Below, one piece after another: positions 54,556-63,869 of a DNA stretch of 64,000 bases. A program made the translations under genes and the position numbers. The notes beneath the pieces are model-generated. The model saw nothing but the letters and a program-made list of their open reading frames with translations, was not told the DNA's origin and did not search any database. Each line of letters opens with the position of its first letter. Position 1 is the stretch's first letter. The stretch lies in NCBI RefSeq assembly GCF_016658865.1, contig NZ_CP067992.1, forward strand, positions 267,001 to 331,000, in the 5' to 3' direction. The stretch comes from Streptococcus mitis. Lineage in GTDB: Bacteria; Bacillota; Bacilli; Lactobacillales; Streptococcaceae.

Positions 54556-55710
54556 ATGGAAGTTCAAAAAATTGAATTAGTAGTTGGAGATATCAAGGGA
54601 AATCGTGAAATAGCTTATGCTTTATTAACAGCAATACAACCTTATTTTGTGAATCAAAATGTTATTGAGGTAGAAGGTAAACTAACGATTGAAAGTCTAT
54701 TGACAGATGAATATTATTCTTGGGATAAGCTGACTACTATGATTGAGGAAGAAAAATTACGTCATCTGATCAATGTTGGTCAATTATTTAACTCGCTGAA
54801 GGATTCAATTTATACTTATGAGTTATCACCTAGTAATCTAGTGTTTTCACGAAATGGGAACCCTCTATTCATTTTTCGTGGTGTTAAAGGGCAAGTGCCT
54901 CCCTATGATGCATTGAAGATGGAGGCGTTTACAGTTAACTTTAAAGCTATGATAGTATCTCTATTAGATAAAAAGGTAAGTTATGAAAAATTAGTGGAGG
55001 GACAGTCGCCATTTTATAAAGGAAAACTGTTTTGTGAGACCATCATGAAGTCTGAAAATTTGGATGAAATCTTAGCCTTACTACTAGAAAAATACTTAGA
55101 AGAAAAGGAACAAAATAAAGAAAAATTTTCACGTGTTCCTAATAAACTTGTTTCGCGGTTGAAGTGGACTACCATTATTGCATCATTTATTGGAGTGCTA
55201 TCAATTGTTGGAGTGTTTTACTTTGCATTGTTCGCTATGCCTAATCAACAAATGATTTCAGATTTACGTTTGGCTTTTGTAAACCAAGATTATTCATCGG
55301 TTGTATCTACTGTTAAAAATACAGATTCTAAATCACTTAGTCAAGATGATGCTTATATGGTGGCTTATTCCGTCATTAAAACAGAGCCTTTAACAGAAGC
55401 GCAAAAGACAGAGCTATCCAAAATATCAAGTCAATCAAGTACAGACTATCTTCGTTACTGGGTCTTAATTGGGCAGTCGAAAGTTGATGAAGCTATAGAT
55501 ATTGCAAGTTACTTAGATGACCCACAATTATTGATGTATGGTCTTACCAAAAAGGTTGATGAAGTTCAGAGAAATCCTAACCTCACATCTGAACAACGTA
55601 CTGAGCAACTAAACAATTATAAGAGTAAATTGGAAGAATTGAAGAAAAACTACCTAACACCAGAGGCGAATAAGTCGAATACGCCTTCAGCTTCAACAGA
55701 GTCAAGATAG
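54556..55710 (+). CDS. essB: Type VII secretion pseudokinase EssB
   Basis: A 384-residue single-pass membrane protein: an N-terminal cytoplasmic pseudokinase domain (about 1-195, lacking kinase catalytic residues), one helix (about 205-228, TIIASFIGVLSIVGVFYFAL), and an extracytoplasmic helical domain (about 230-370). It links EssC to the other membrane parts. An AAGGGAG site precedes the ATG, and essC starts nine bases after its stop. Confidence 0.93.
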   Translation: MEVQKIELVVGDIKGNREIAYALLTAIQPYFVNQNVIEVEGKLTIESLLTDEYYSWDKLTTMIEEEKLRHLINVGQLFNSLKDSIYTYELSPSNLVFSRNGNPLFIFRGVKGQVPPYDALKMEAFTVNFKAMIVSLLDKKVSYEKLVEGQSPFYKGKLFCETIMKSENLDEILALLLEKYLEEKEQNKEKFSRVPNKLVSRLKWTTIIASFIGVLSIVGVFYFALFAMPNQQMISDLRLAFVNQDYSSVVSTVKNTDSKSLSQDDAYMVAYSVIKTEPLTEAQKTELSKISSQSSTDYLRYWVLIGQSKVDEAIDIASYLDDPQLLMYGLTKKVDEVQRNPNLTSEQRTEQLNNYKSKLEELKKNYLTPEANKSNTPSASTESR

Positions 55711-55719
55711 GAGTGGTCT

Positions 55720-58700
55720 ATGAATTATTTATTTTTTGAAGACAATGTTTATCCACTCTATACAGGAAATACCTATCAACTGGGGCCTTCTATAGCTTCT
55801 AATATCTATCTTCCTATTCTTGAAAATGTGGTGTTGGAAGTCAAGGAAACGGGAGTTGAACTGCTCGGAGAGACTTATTCTTATGGGTATCATTTGGTTT
55901 CCATAGCTGAAGATATAAGTGTATCCTTATTGATTATTAAAAACACCGAGTATTACCTTCTTCCCGAAAAAATACTATATTTATCAGATAAGAAAGAAGC
56001 GACTATTCGCTTAGTTGATTTTCCTATAGAAATCATTTTGAGCTTTGATGGGACAAATAAGACGATTTATAGTGCTAGTCCATATTATCTTAATGGTGAA
56101 AGAAGAACAGGGACGCAAAATATTCAAGATATGGACCAACTTGTTTTTGAACAAGGTCTAGCTTTATCCGTTCAAAAACAAATCTTATCGATTCATTCAC
56201 TATTTTCTATTGAGACGAGCTTACTGCCTTTTTCTGAAGTAATGGTCGAGGATCGTTCAAAAGAATTTCATCGCTCTCCACGGATTATTCTGAGAGAACC
56301 CGAGGATAAAGTAACGATTGCTTCGGCACCAACAGATGATGAAGGTAACAAACAATCGTTACTAAGATTGATTATTACCCCTTTGGCGATGATTGTCTTT
56401 ACGATACTAACGGTTTACTTCACACGTAGTGGTGGCATGATGTTCATGATGATGGGGATGTCTGTCATTACTATTGGGACTTCCATTCATACTTATTTTT
56501 CTGATAAAAAATCACATAAGGAACTTCAAGAACAGAAAATTGTTGAGTATATGAAATACTTGGAAACCAAGTATTCACAATTAGCTAACTTACGTAAAGA
56601 ACAAGTTAAGGCTTTGGTGTATCATTTCCCTGGCATGGATCAGATTTTAGAAATGGTAGAAAAAACGGATAGACGTATTTACGAAAAGACACTTTATCAT
56701 TTTGATTTTCTGTCTTATCGTTTGGGTTTGGGTGAAGTTAATTCTAGTTTTTCTATTGAGTATTCAGATTCTGAATTAACAAAATATAATGTAGCTGCTA
56801 ACCAAAAAATTCAAGAACTACTTTCCTACTATCGTGTGACTAAGCAGGTACCTATTACACATACATTAACAAATCCTACGGGCTATATCGGAACACGGCA
56901 AATAGTGATTGAACAAGTTCAACAGATGATGATGCAATTAGCGACTTTTCAAAGTTACCATGATTTACAGTTTATTCCAATTTTCCGAGAGGAAGAGTTT
57001 GAGTTATGGAATTGGAGTCGATGGCTACCTCATACGAAAATAAAAGCACTAAATAGCCGTGGTTTTGTTTACAATCAACGTACTCGAGATCAACTATTAA
57101 CGTCGCTCTATCAAGTTATTAAAGATAGAAAGTTAGATAGTGAGCAGGATAAAGGGAAAGAAAAGCAATACAGCCCTCATTATATTCTCTTTCTTACAGA
57201 TTTAAGCCTGATGTTGGATCACAACATTATGGAGTACATCAATGAAGATTTATCCCATTTAGGGATTCATTATGTTTTCGTAGAAGAAGTACTTGAAAGT
57301 CTACCAGAACACGTTAAGACAGTTGTTGACTATCGAGGAGATAAAAAAGGTACAGTATTACTTCAGGATGGCAATTATACAAATAAAGAAATTACGCCTC
57401 TTCCTCCTGTAAGTTTATCGGAAAAGGAAAATTTTGCGAGAAATCTTGCGGGTATTCATCATGTTCAGACTTTGCGTAATTCGATTCCGAATAGTATTAC
57501 CTTCCTAGAGATGTATGGAGTCAATAAGGTAGAGGAACTAGAACTTTTAAAACGATGGCAAGACAATGAAACTTTCCAAACAATGGCTGTTCCTCTAGGA
57601 GTTCGAGGTAGAGATGATATTCTTTATCTAAACATTCATGAGAAGGCGCATGGGCCTCATGGATTGATTGCTGGTACTACGGGGTCAGGGAAGTCTGAGC
57701 TTATTCAGTCCTACATTCTATCTTTAGCTGTGAACTACCATCCGTATGAGGTTGCTTTCCTCTTGATTGACTATAAAGGTGGAGGGATGGCTAATCTCTT
57801 TGCAGACCTACCTCATGTTGTTGGTACGATTACAAACTTGGATGGCAACCAGGCCAATCGAGCTCTGGTATCTATCAAAGCTGAACTTAAGAAGCGTCAG
57901 CGTATTTTTGCAGAAAATGATGTTAATCATATCAACCAGTATATGAAACTCTTCAAGGAAGGGAAGGTCAAAGAACCATTACCACATCTATTAATCATTA
58001 GTGATGAGTTTGCAGAGTTGAAGGCGAATCAACCTGATTTCATGGATGAATTAGTCTCTACAGCTCGTATTGGTCGATCATTGGGGGTTAAATTAATTTT
58101 AGCAACCCAAAAACCTAGTGGGGTTGTCAACGATCAAATTTGGTCGAACTCTAAGTTTAAAATAGCTCTTAAAGTACAGGATGCTGCAGATTCTAGAGAA
58201 GTAATCAAAACACCTGATGCCGCAGAAATTACCCAGACAGGTAGAGCCTATCTTCAAGTCGGAAACAATGAAATCTATGAGCTATTCCAAAGTGCTTGGT
58301 CAGGTGCGGATTATAATCCAGAAGGACGAAATCATGTTCAAAAAAACACAACTGTGTATGAGATTACAAGTAATGGTCAATACAATGCCATTAATAAAGA
58401 TTTGAGTGGTTTAGTCAATAAAAAAGAAGCAAAGGCTGTTCCAACAGAATTAGACGCCATTGTAGAAAAAGCCCGTGAAGTCTTTGATGGTCTTCATATT
58501 CATCAGGTAGCCAGTCCTTGGTTGCCACCACTTGAAGAGAAGATATATGCTAAAGATACACAATCGACTAACTACAAGGATTATTGGGGACGTTCAGAGG
58601 CATTGCAACCTATTTTAATTGGGTATCAAGATATTCCAGAAAGACAGGAACAATCTCCCCTTTACTTCAATATGGAACAAAGAGGTCATATTTTATTGGT

Positions 58701-60096
58701 TTCTAGTCCGGGATTCGGTAAGTCCACTTTTCTACAGAACTTTGCGATGGATGTGATTCGTAAGCACACACCAGACCAGGTCCATTTCTATCTCTATGAC
58801 TTTGGTACTAGTGGTTTGATCTCTATTTCTGATTTTCCTCATGTTGCAGATTATTTCACCTTGGATGAAACTGAAAAAATCATGAAATCTCTTCGATTCT
58901 TGAATAGAGAGATAAAAACTCGGAAACATGCTCTTTCGCAAGCAAGAGCCACAAATCTAAGGCAATACAATCAGTTGTCAGATGAGAGTTTTCCAACCAT
59001 TTTCATCGAGATAGATGGTTTTGATAGTGTGATGGATGCCCCATTTGTCGATGCCTTTTATGATACTTTAAATGTCATTGCTCGCGATGGTGCCTCTCTA
59101 GGAATCTATCTAGTTGTGACACTTTCCCGTCTCAATGCGATGCGTCTACAGCTACAATCGAACTTTAAGACCAAGATTTCTCTCTTCTTATTTGATACCA
59201 GTGACTTATCAGGTGTAGTAGGACGTTCAAATATTCCACTCGATGAAATCAAAGGCCGTGCCATAGCTAAATTGGATGATATCGTCCAATTCCAAGTGAT
59301 GTTGCCATACAGCAGTGAACATTATACGGACTACATAAAAGAAGTTCGCGCAGAACAAGAAGCCATGGCTGTGGCATACGATGGACCGCTTCCTGCAGGT
59401 ATCCCAATGTTACCAGAAAAGGTAACCAAAGAAGTCATGGCAGAAATCTTAGAAAGCAGTCGAGACTTTATCTTGGGGCTCGAAAGAGAAGCCGTTGTTC
59501 CAGCAACCTTTAGTTTTGAACGCCCTCTTCTTATAGCCTCAGACAGTCCTGCTTTTGTAACGAATTACTATAAATTACTAGAATATCACCTAAACCGTTT
59601 ATCAGGAGTGTATAATACTGTTATTTTAGATCCTAGTCAGCGTATTAACAGTCAGTTCTTTGATGGTATTCAACGATTTGATACTTCTTTAGAGGTTGAT
59701 AATGTCATGAAGACGATATTAGAAGACTTTAAGAAACGGGTTGCGTCTCCAAATCAGGACTATCCAAAATGGTTAATTTTGATACCTGATATTGCTGCGA
59801 CGGCTATGGCGGCTGGAGTGAGTGAACTGGACTTCAAGCAACTCCTTAGTGAAGGAGCTCAGTATGGAGTAACCTTGCTCTTTATAGGCGCCTACCAAGA
59901 TCTAGTAGCGAACAATTACGACAATTTTGTCAAACTAGTTAATCAGCTAGTAGAACAAGTCTTTCTTGGTGTACGTATCAGTGATCAAGATCATACTCGC
60001 TATCCTTACATCACAAATGAGCCGGCACTGAAACCGAACCAAGGATATATTCTTTATCCAGATCATTATGAATCCGTTCAATTATTAGAAATTTAG
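55720..60096 (+). CDS. essC: Type VII secretion ATPase EssC
   Basis: The motor of the system, 1458 residues. Two N-terminal FHA-like domains (about 1-195), two membrane helices (about 212-250), a linker, then a string of FtsK/SpoIIIE ATPase domains. The first functional one has Walker A GTTGSGKSE (about residue 652) and Walker B LLIISDEFAEL (about 757); the second has Walker A SSPGFGKST (about 994) and Walker B FIEIDGF. The last domain (about 1230-1458) lacks a Walker A and is degenerate, as in other EssC. The C-terminal region varies between strains and decides which effectors are accepted. Confidence 0.96.
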   Translation: MNYLFFEDNVYPLYTGNTYQLGPSIASNIYLPILENVVLEVKETGVELLGETYSYGYHLVSIAEDISVSLLIIKNTEYYLLPEKILYLSDKKEATIRLVDFPIEIILSFDGTNKTIYSASPYYLNGERRTGTQNIQDMDQLVFEQGLALSVQKQILSIHSLFSIETSLLPFSEVMVEDRSKEFHRSPRIILREPEDKVTIASAPTDDEGNKQSLLRLIITPLAMIVFTILTVYFTRSGGMMFMMMGMSVITIGTSIHTYFSDKKSHKELQEQKIVEYMKYLETKYSQLANLRKEQVKALVYHFPGMDQILEMVEKTDRRIYEKTLYHFDFLSYRLGLGEVNSSFSIEYSDSELTKYNVAANQKIQELLSYYRVTKQVPITHTLTNPTGYIGTRQIVIEQVQQMMMQLATFQSYHDLQFIPIFREEEFELWNWSRWLPHTKIKALNSRGFVYNQRTRDQLLTSLYQVIKDRKLDSEQDKGKEKQYSPHYILFLTDLSLMLDHNIMEYINEDLSHLGIHYVFVEEVLESLPEHVKTVVDYRGDKKGTVLLQDGNYTNKEITPLPPVSLSEKENFARNLAGIHHVQTLRNSIPNSITFLEMYGVNKVEELELLKRWQDNETFQTMAVPLGVRGRDDILYLNIHEKAHGPHGLIAGTTGSGKSELIQSYILSLAVNYHPYEVAFLLIDYKGGGMANLFADLPHVVGTITNLDGNQANRALVSIKAELKKRQRIFAENDVNHINQYMKLFKEGKVKEPLPHLLIISDEFAELKANQPDFMDELVSTARIGRSLGVKLILATQKPSGVVNDQIWSNSKFKIALKVQDAADSREVIKTPDAAEITQTGRAYLQVGNNEIYELFQSAWSGADYNPEGRNHVQKNTTVYEITSNGQYNAINKDLSGLVNKKEAKAVPTELDAIVEKAREVFDGLHIHQVASPWLPPLEEKIYAKDTQSTNYKDYWGRSEALQPILIGYQDIPERQEQSPLYFNMEQRGHILLVSSPGFGKSTFLQNFAMDVIRKHTPDQVHFYLYDFGTSGLISISDFPHVADYFTLDETEKIMKSLRFLNREIKTRKHALSQARATNLRQYNQLSDESFPTIFIEIDGFDSVMDAPFVDAFYDTLNVIARDGASLGIYLVVTLSRLNAMRLQLQSNFKTKISLFLFDTSDLSGVVGRSNIPLDEIKGRAIAKLDDIVQFQVMLPYSSEHYTDYIKEVRAEQEAMAVAYDGPLPAGIPMLPEKVTKEVMAEILESSRDFILGLEREAVVPATFSFERPLLIASDSPAFVTNYYKLLEYHLNRLSGVYNTVILDPSQRINSQFFDGIQRFDTSLEVDNVMKTILEDFKKRVASPNQDYPKWLILIPDIAATAMAAGVSELDFKQLLSEGAQYGVTLLFIGAYQDLVANNYDNFVKLVNQLVEQVFLGVRISDQDHTRYPYITNEPALKPNQGYILYPDHYESVQLLEI

Positions 60097-60107
60097 AGAG
60101 GTTATTT

Positions 60108-60437
60108 ATGTCAGATACTAAATTATTACCACTAGGCAGTGTTATTGTTTTAAAGGGAAGTACTAAAAAGATGCTCATCATTGCTCGTGTGATTGCAGCA
60201 CCCGTTAAAGGAGATCTCTACCGTTTTGATTACGGAGCCTGTCTCTATCCAGAAGGAATGGTAGGAGATAGCCTTATCTACTTTAATCATGAAGATGTTT
60301 TTAAGGTTGTTCAAGAGGGCTATAGCGATGATGATAATGAGCTTATGTTAGAACATATTACTTCGGTTGTCTCTACAACAGATATTCCTAAAGGGAATGT
60401 TGCTGAGTTGAATGAAGTAAATGAACTAGGAGGCTAA
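60108..60437 (+). CDS. DUF4176 protein, LXG toxin chaperone-like
   Basis: A 109-residue soluble protein with the DUF4176 pattern: LPLGSVIVLKGSTKKMLIIARV, then a DYGACLYPEGMVGDS block and FNHEDVFKVVQEGYSD. Such proteins are encoded next to LXG toxins in streptococci and enterococci and are proposed chaperones. Starts 11 bases after essC and begins the LXG operon. Confidence 0.85.
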   Translation: MSDTKLLPLGSVIVLKGSTKKMLIIARVIAAPVKGDLYRFDYGACLYPEGMVGDSLIYFNHEDVFKVVQEGYSDDDNELMLEHITSVVSTTDIPKGNVAELNEVNELGG

Positions 60438-60440
60438 TAC

Positions 60441-60875
60441 ATGGGGCAAATAGACTATGATCAAATCTATTATCTTCAAGGTATAGTGAATCAACACTCC
60501 GCCAGCATCTCCTCTGCCCAATCACGGATTACTTCCATCGATGAAAAATTGGAACGTCTTCGCACGGCCAAGAAGTCTGTAAGTGAAATCCAACAAAATG
60601 TTCACAATATCAAGTATCCCATCATGCACCGAAATATTCAGCCAGAATGGCAAGGCAAACAAAAGGATGATTTCACCAAGCAGTGGGAAACCTTCTCTAG
60701 TGACTACACGAGTTTTCAAACGGAGATGAATACCTTCTATGATGCCATCTGTGATGAAATCACTAGGTTGGAAAATCAAAAGAACGAAGAACATGGCATT
60801 ATTGGCTGTCTTCAGAGTTTGAAGAATAGTTTGGAAAATTTCATCGAGAAGCTACTACATACGAAGGAGGGGTAA
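60441..60875 (+). CDS. LXG-toxin partner protein with WXG motif (Lap1-like)
   Basis: A 144-residue helical protein with W70-Q71-G72 between two long helices (about 10-60 and 75-135), much like YwqH/DUF5082-type proteins encoded before LXG toxins. Such partners bind the LXG domain and take it to EssC. Start after CTAGGAGG, three bases after the preceding gene. Family name from the motif layout. Confidence 0.78.
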   Translation: MGQIDYDQIYYLQGIVNQHSASISSAQSRITSIDEKLERLRTAKKSVSEIQQNVHNIKYPIMHRNIQPEWQGKQKDDFTKQWETFSSDYTSFQTEMNTFYDAICDEITRLENQKNEEHGIIGCLQSLKNSLENFIEKLLHTKEG

Positions 60876-60879
60876 GGTC

Positions 60880-61164
60880 ATGTATGGAACGATTCAATTA
60901 TCTGAGGTTCTGTTTAACGCGCACATCAGTAGTTTGACCAAGGCTCAGGCTAGTTTGGCTGGAGTGAGTAAGCCAAACTTCAACACGACATCGGAATCCA
61001 AGGTGCTCGATTTGTATCAGGAACAATTCAATGAGCTCTATCAGTTGATGACGAGCTATACGTCCTTATTGGGAACAGACATCGCCTTGATGGCAGCTAC
61101 AGGAAAAGAGTTGGCCCGTACAGATACAGTATTGGGACAAACACTGTTTTCTGGCTTGCAGTAG
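60880..61164 (+). CDS. Small LXG-toxin partner protein (Lap2-like)
   Basis: A 94-residue helical protein of the type found second before LXG toxins (DUF3130/SACOL2603-like by size and position). No WXG; the turn region reads SKPNFNTTSES. The tail (EQFNELYQLM to TLFSGLQ) and the following intergenic sequence are repeated at 63711. Start after GGAGGGG. Confidence 0.72.
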   Translation: MYGTIQLSEVLFNAHISSLTKAQASLAGVSKPNFNTTSESKVLDLYQEQFNELYQLMTSYTSLLGTDIALMAATGKELARTDTVLGQTLFSGLQ

Positions 61165-61295
61165 GGAGGTTCTATGAGTTACAAGATAAAATTTGATGAT
61201 ATTACCTCTGTTCAAGTGGAAAGTCAAAAGACGATAAATGCTTGGGGAGAGGCCATAGCTAGTCTAAATAAGGCAATGAGCGACTTCATCAACAA
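61022..61295 (+). repeat. LXG seed repeat, copy 1
   Basis: Identical, as far as the window shows, to 63727-64000 (offset 2705 bases). It covers the partner tail and the start of the LXG domain. Confidence 0.9.
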
Positions 61296-62985
61296 TAAAA
61301 ATCTCCAAGGTCAGGCCGTCTCGAGTATGCGCCGTTACCTAGTAGAGGTGCATGGGACTCTTCTTCAAACTCTGGTCAACCTGATGAATGACTACTCAAC
61401 TAACCTCCTACTGTACAAGGATGGTTACTATCAAATTGATTCAAGCAATCATGCAAAGTTACCAGGTCAGGTGTTTACAACCCTTCATAGTGATTTAAAG
61501 AGTTCACGGGACAATCTAAAGAGTGAGATTGAGCTCTTGAACACGACCAAGGACAAGGTTTCAGACTTGGTGAGCTATTCAGGAAGCAGTCATACCAGTA
61601 CGGTCATGAACTATAACTTTCTCATGAATCAGGTCAAGAACTTGGACAACTCGATCATCCAGTATGAAAGTAATCATGCGAGTCAGGATTTGGTTGCCTT
61701 TAAGGAACTCTTGTCGGCGACCAAGGCCTTGATCGCAGAGCATGCAGGGAAGACACGGACTGTAGGGACTTATCAGTCGGGTGATTTCGCTAAACTCCAG
61801 TCTGTCCAACGCTTTGCGATAGCCTACCAACAGGCAACCAAGCAGATGGAGAGTCGTGTTGAACGCGTACAAGCTGCTCAGGAGCGGGACAAGGCTCGTT
61901 TTGAGGCCTTGGCTGCAGAGGATCGAGCCAAGAACGGTTGGAAAGACCTAGCAATTGGTGTGGTGACTGTTGCGATTGGTGCTTTAGCGATTTGGGCAAC
62001 TATGGGGGCAGCGACACCCTTGGTTGTTGGGGCTGGCTTAACCGCAGGAATTGGAACAGCGGCTTATGGGGCGTCTAATGCAGGGGAAGGGATTCATAAC
62101 ATCCAACTTGGGAATGCAGGGGATGTCCATACGAAATCCTATAATCGCATCCGAGATACGCTTTTCATGGGGAATGACAAGCTGTATCATCAGGTTGGTG
62201 GGATCTTTGTGACAGCGAGTTCTATCATGATTCCCATAGGGCAGACTCAGAGCGTTGTCAAGGGCTTGACCCAGTTTGCGATAGGGGAAGCAGGCGCCTA
62301 TACAGCAGGTCAGGTTGCCTATCATGGGACCAAGCTCCTAGGTGGTAGTGAGGAAGACGCTCAAACCGCAAACTTTATCGGGAATATCGTAGGAGGTTAT
62401 GTGGCCTCTTCAGCAGCCAGCAAGTTTAGTCTCAATAAGGTGAAAACTCAGTTCTCTACGGAATGGAATGAATATTTAAATGAATTCCCAAAAAATGGGT
62501 TAACCGAGTCAGAGATAAATAATATCATTGAAGTTGATCCTGATATTGAAAAAGGCATTGTACGTCCTAATCCACAAGATTATTTACCAATGGAGTATTT
62601 GGAACAGCATAAAAAATTATTTGATGATGGAGTGGCAGCTTTTGTAAAAGATGATTTCTTCATCGAGAAATTTGGTAATTTTGGTCGAGAAGATGGAGCT
62701 TTTGTTTTTCCTAAAGATGTAGCAAAGGCCATGATTAAAGAGGCTGATGGAAATCCGAGAAAATTAGAGGCTTTATTGGGATTGGATGAGGGAAGTTTAG
62801 GAGACTCTCCCAAAATGGTGCTTCCACAGGAAGTACATAATTACAGAATTCCTGATGGAAATGAGGGAGGATCGCGTGCTAATCCACAGTGGCGACCAGG
62901 AGGGAAAACATACCCTGGAGGAGTTCCTGAAGCAGTAATCGACCCAGTTCCAAAAGATAAGGTAACATTGGTAGACATTTGGTAA
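61174..62985 (+). CDS. LXG-domain type VII toxin with an unassigned tip
   Basis: A 603-residue LXG toxin. The LXG motif is L44-Q45-G46 in NNKNLQGQAVSSM, in a long helical N-terminal domain (1-235). Then come a Gly/Ala-rich hydrophobic segment (about 250-298), a linker with further hydrophobic stretches, and the tip (about 426-603). The tip matches that of the EsaD-like toxin at 43954 over its whole length, including DGAFVFPKDVA, LLGLDEGSLG, IPDGNEGG and QWRPGGKTYPGGVPEAVID. The activity is unknown. The three small genes before it are its likely chaperone and partners, and the next gene its immunity. Confidence 0.88.
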   Translation: MSYKIKFDDITSVQVESQKTINAWGEAIASLNKAMSDFINNKNLQGQAVSSMRRYLVEVHGTLLQTLVNLMNDYSTNLLLYKDGYYQIDSSNHAKLPGQVFTTLHSDLKSSRDNLKSEIELLNTTKDKVSDLVSYSGSSHTSTVMNYNFLMNQVKNLDNSIIQYESNHASQDLVAFKELLSATKALIAEHAGKTRTVGTYQSGDFAKLQSVQRFAIAYQQATKQMESRVERVQAAQERDKARFEALAAEDRAKNGWKDLAIGVVTVAIGALAIWATMGAATPLVVGAGLTAGIGTAAYGASNAGEGIHNIQLGNAGDVHTKSYNRIRDTLFMGNDKLYHQVGGIFVTASSIMIPIGQTQSVVKGLTQFAIGEAGAYTAGQVAYHGTKLLGGSEEDAQTANFIGNIVGGYVASSAASKFSLNKVKTQFSTEWNEYLNEFPKNGLTESEINNIIEVDPDIEKGIVRPNPQDYLPMEYLEQHKKLFDDGVAAFVKDDFFIEKFGNFGREDGAFVFPKDVAKAMIKEADGNPRKLEALLGLDEGSLGDSPKMVLPQEVHNYRIPDGNEGGSRANPQWRPGGKTYPGGVPEAVIDPVPKDKVTLVDIW

Positions 62986-63003
62986 ACAACAGAGGAGATG
63001 AGA

Positions 63004-63663
63004 ATGGAAACTATTTATTTAAGTCAAAAAGACATGTTGGAAATCTGTCAAGATGGTGACAAGTATTTTTTACGTTATCCAACTTTTAATATTATCATGC
63101 CAGAAGTGGTTCAAGAAATTCCCAAAGAAGCTGCCGATAGCTATATTTCGGGAGAACATACTGGTAAAGAGTTGATGAATTATGCGCAATATGGTTTTTG
63201 GAAATCTAAAAAGCAATATACACAAGATGAATCTAGTAAACTTTTCATTGAGAATAATCCTTCCTTTATTCTAAAAAATCCCCAAAATAGTCGTCGTCTT
63301 TTTTCAGCAGAGGAATTTACTCAAATTGCCACCCAAGCCATCGTTTCAAAATTGCAACCTAGCGAACTAGACTCTATTGGTGTTGTAGATAGTCATTTAG
63401 AGTTACTCCTTGTGGATCCAATTGGCTGGGAGGAAGAAACAGAAGCAGTTCATCTAAAAATCCTTCAAGAAAAAATTAACAATTATATCTACTTTCTCGA
63501 AGGCAAACAGTATGTGGAACGATACGGTGATAACTTTGACCAAAAAGTCATCCATATCACATTCCAGTATTCTCCGTCTGATAACGGTTTAGCACTCCTA
63601 GCAACTGTTCAGAAGACATTGCAGAATACGGATATGAGCTTGAAGGTAGAATTGCCGGCGTAA
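63004..63663 (+). CDS. Immunity protein of the LXG toxin, with DUF6572-like C-terminal half
   Basis: A 219-residue acidic protein. Residues 1-115 align with the 119-residue immunity protein at 45837 (LRYPTFNIIMPEVVQEIPKEAA, GEHTGKELMNYAQYGFWKSK). Residues about 120-219 form an added domain with LELLLVDPIGWEEETEA and QEKINNYIYFLEGKQY, resembling DUF6572 proteins found near other toxins. I use the ATG at 63004, six bases after GAGGAG, instead of the ATG at 62998 that touches it. The extra half may protect against another toxin or be an incidental fusion. Confidence 0.8.
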   Translation: METIYLSQKDMLEICQDGDKYFLRYPTFNIIMPEVVQEIPKEAADSYISGEHTGKELMNYAQYGFWKSKKQYTQDESSKLFIENNPSFILKNPQNSRRLFSAEEFTQIATQAIVSKLQPSELDSIGVVDSHLELLLVDPIGWEEETEAVHLKILQEKINNYIYFLEGKQYVERYGDNFDQKVIHITFQYSPSDNGLALLATVQKTLQNTDMSLKVELPA

Positions 63664-63667
63664 TAAA

Positions 63668-63691
63668 GGGAGCGAAAGACGCTCTCTTTTT
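63668..63691 (+). terminator. Terminator after the LXG operon
   Basis: GGGAGCG/CGCTCTC stem (63668-63674 with 63680-63686), 5-base loop, then five Ts. Confidence 0.85.
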
Positions 63692-63692
63692 G

Positions 63693-63701
63693 TGGTATAA
63701 T
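63693..63701 (+). promoter_or_regulatory. Extended -10 promoter before the second LXG copy
   Basis: TGGTATAAT directly after the terminator. It could drive the partner fragment and the next LXG gene separately from the first operon. Confidence 0.5.
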
Positions 63702-63710
63702 GAAGAAGGA

Positions 63711-63869
63711 GTGAACCTATATCAAAAACAATTCAATGAGCTCTATCAGTTGATGACGAGCTATACGTCCTTATTGGGAACAGACATCGCCTTGATGGCA
63801 GCTACAGGAAAAGAGTTGGCCCGTACAGATACAGTATTGGGACAAACACTGTTTTCTGGCTTGCAGTAG
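63711..63869 (+). pseudogene. 3' fragment of the Lap2-like partner gene
   Basis: A 52-codon frame from GTG repeats the last 50 or so codons of the 94-residue partner (QFNELYQLMTSYTSLLG onwards) with identical DNA from 63727. It keeps the ribosome site of the following LXG gene. Probably a duplication remnant. Confidence 0.82.

Noticed and set aside
62998..63003. ATG at 62998 as start of the LXG immunity gene
   Set aside because: It directly abuts GAGGAG with no spacer. The ATG at 63004 has a normal 6-base spacing.
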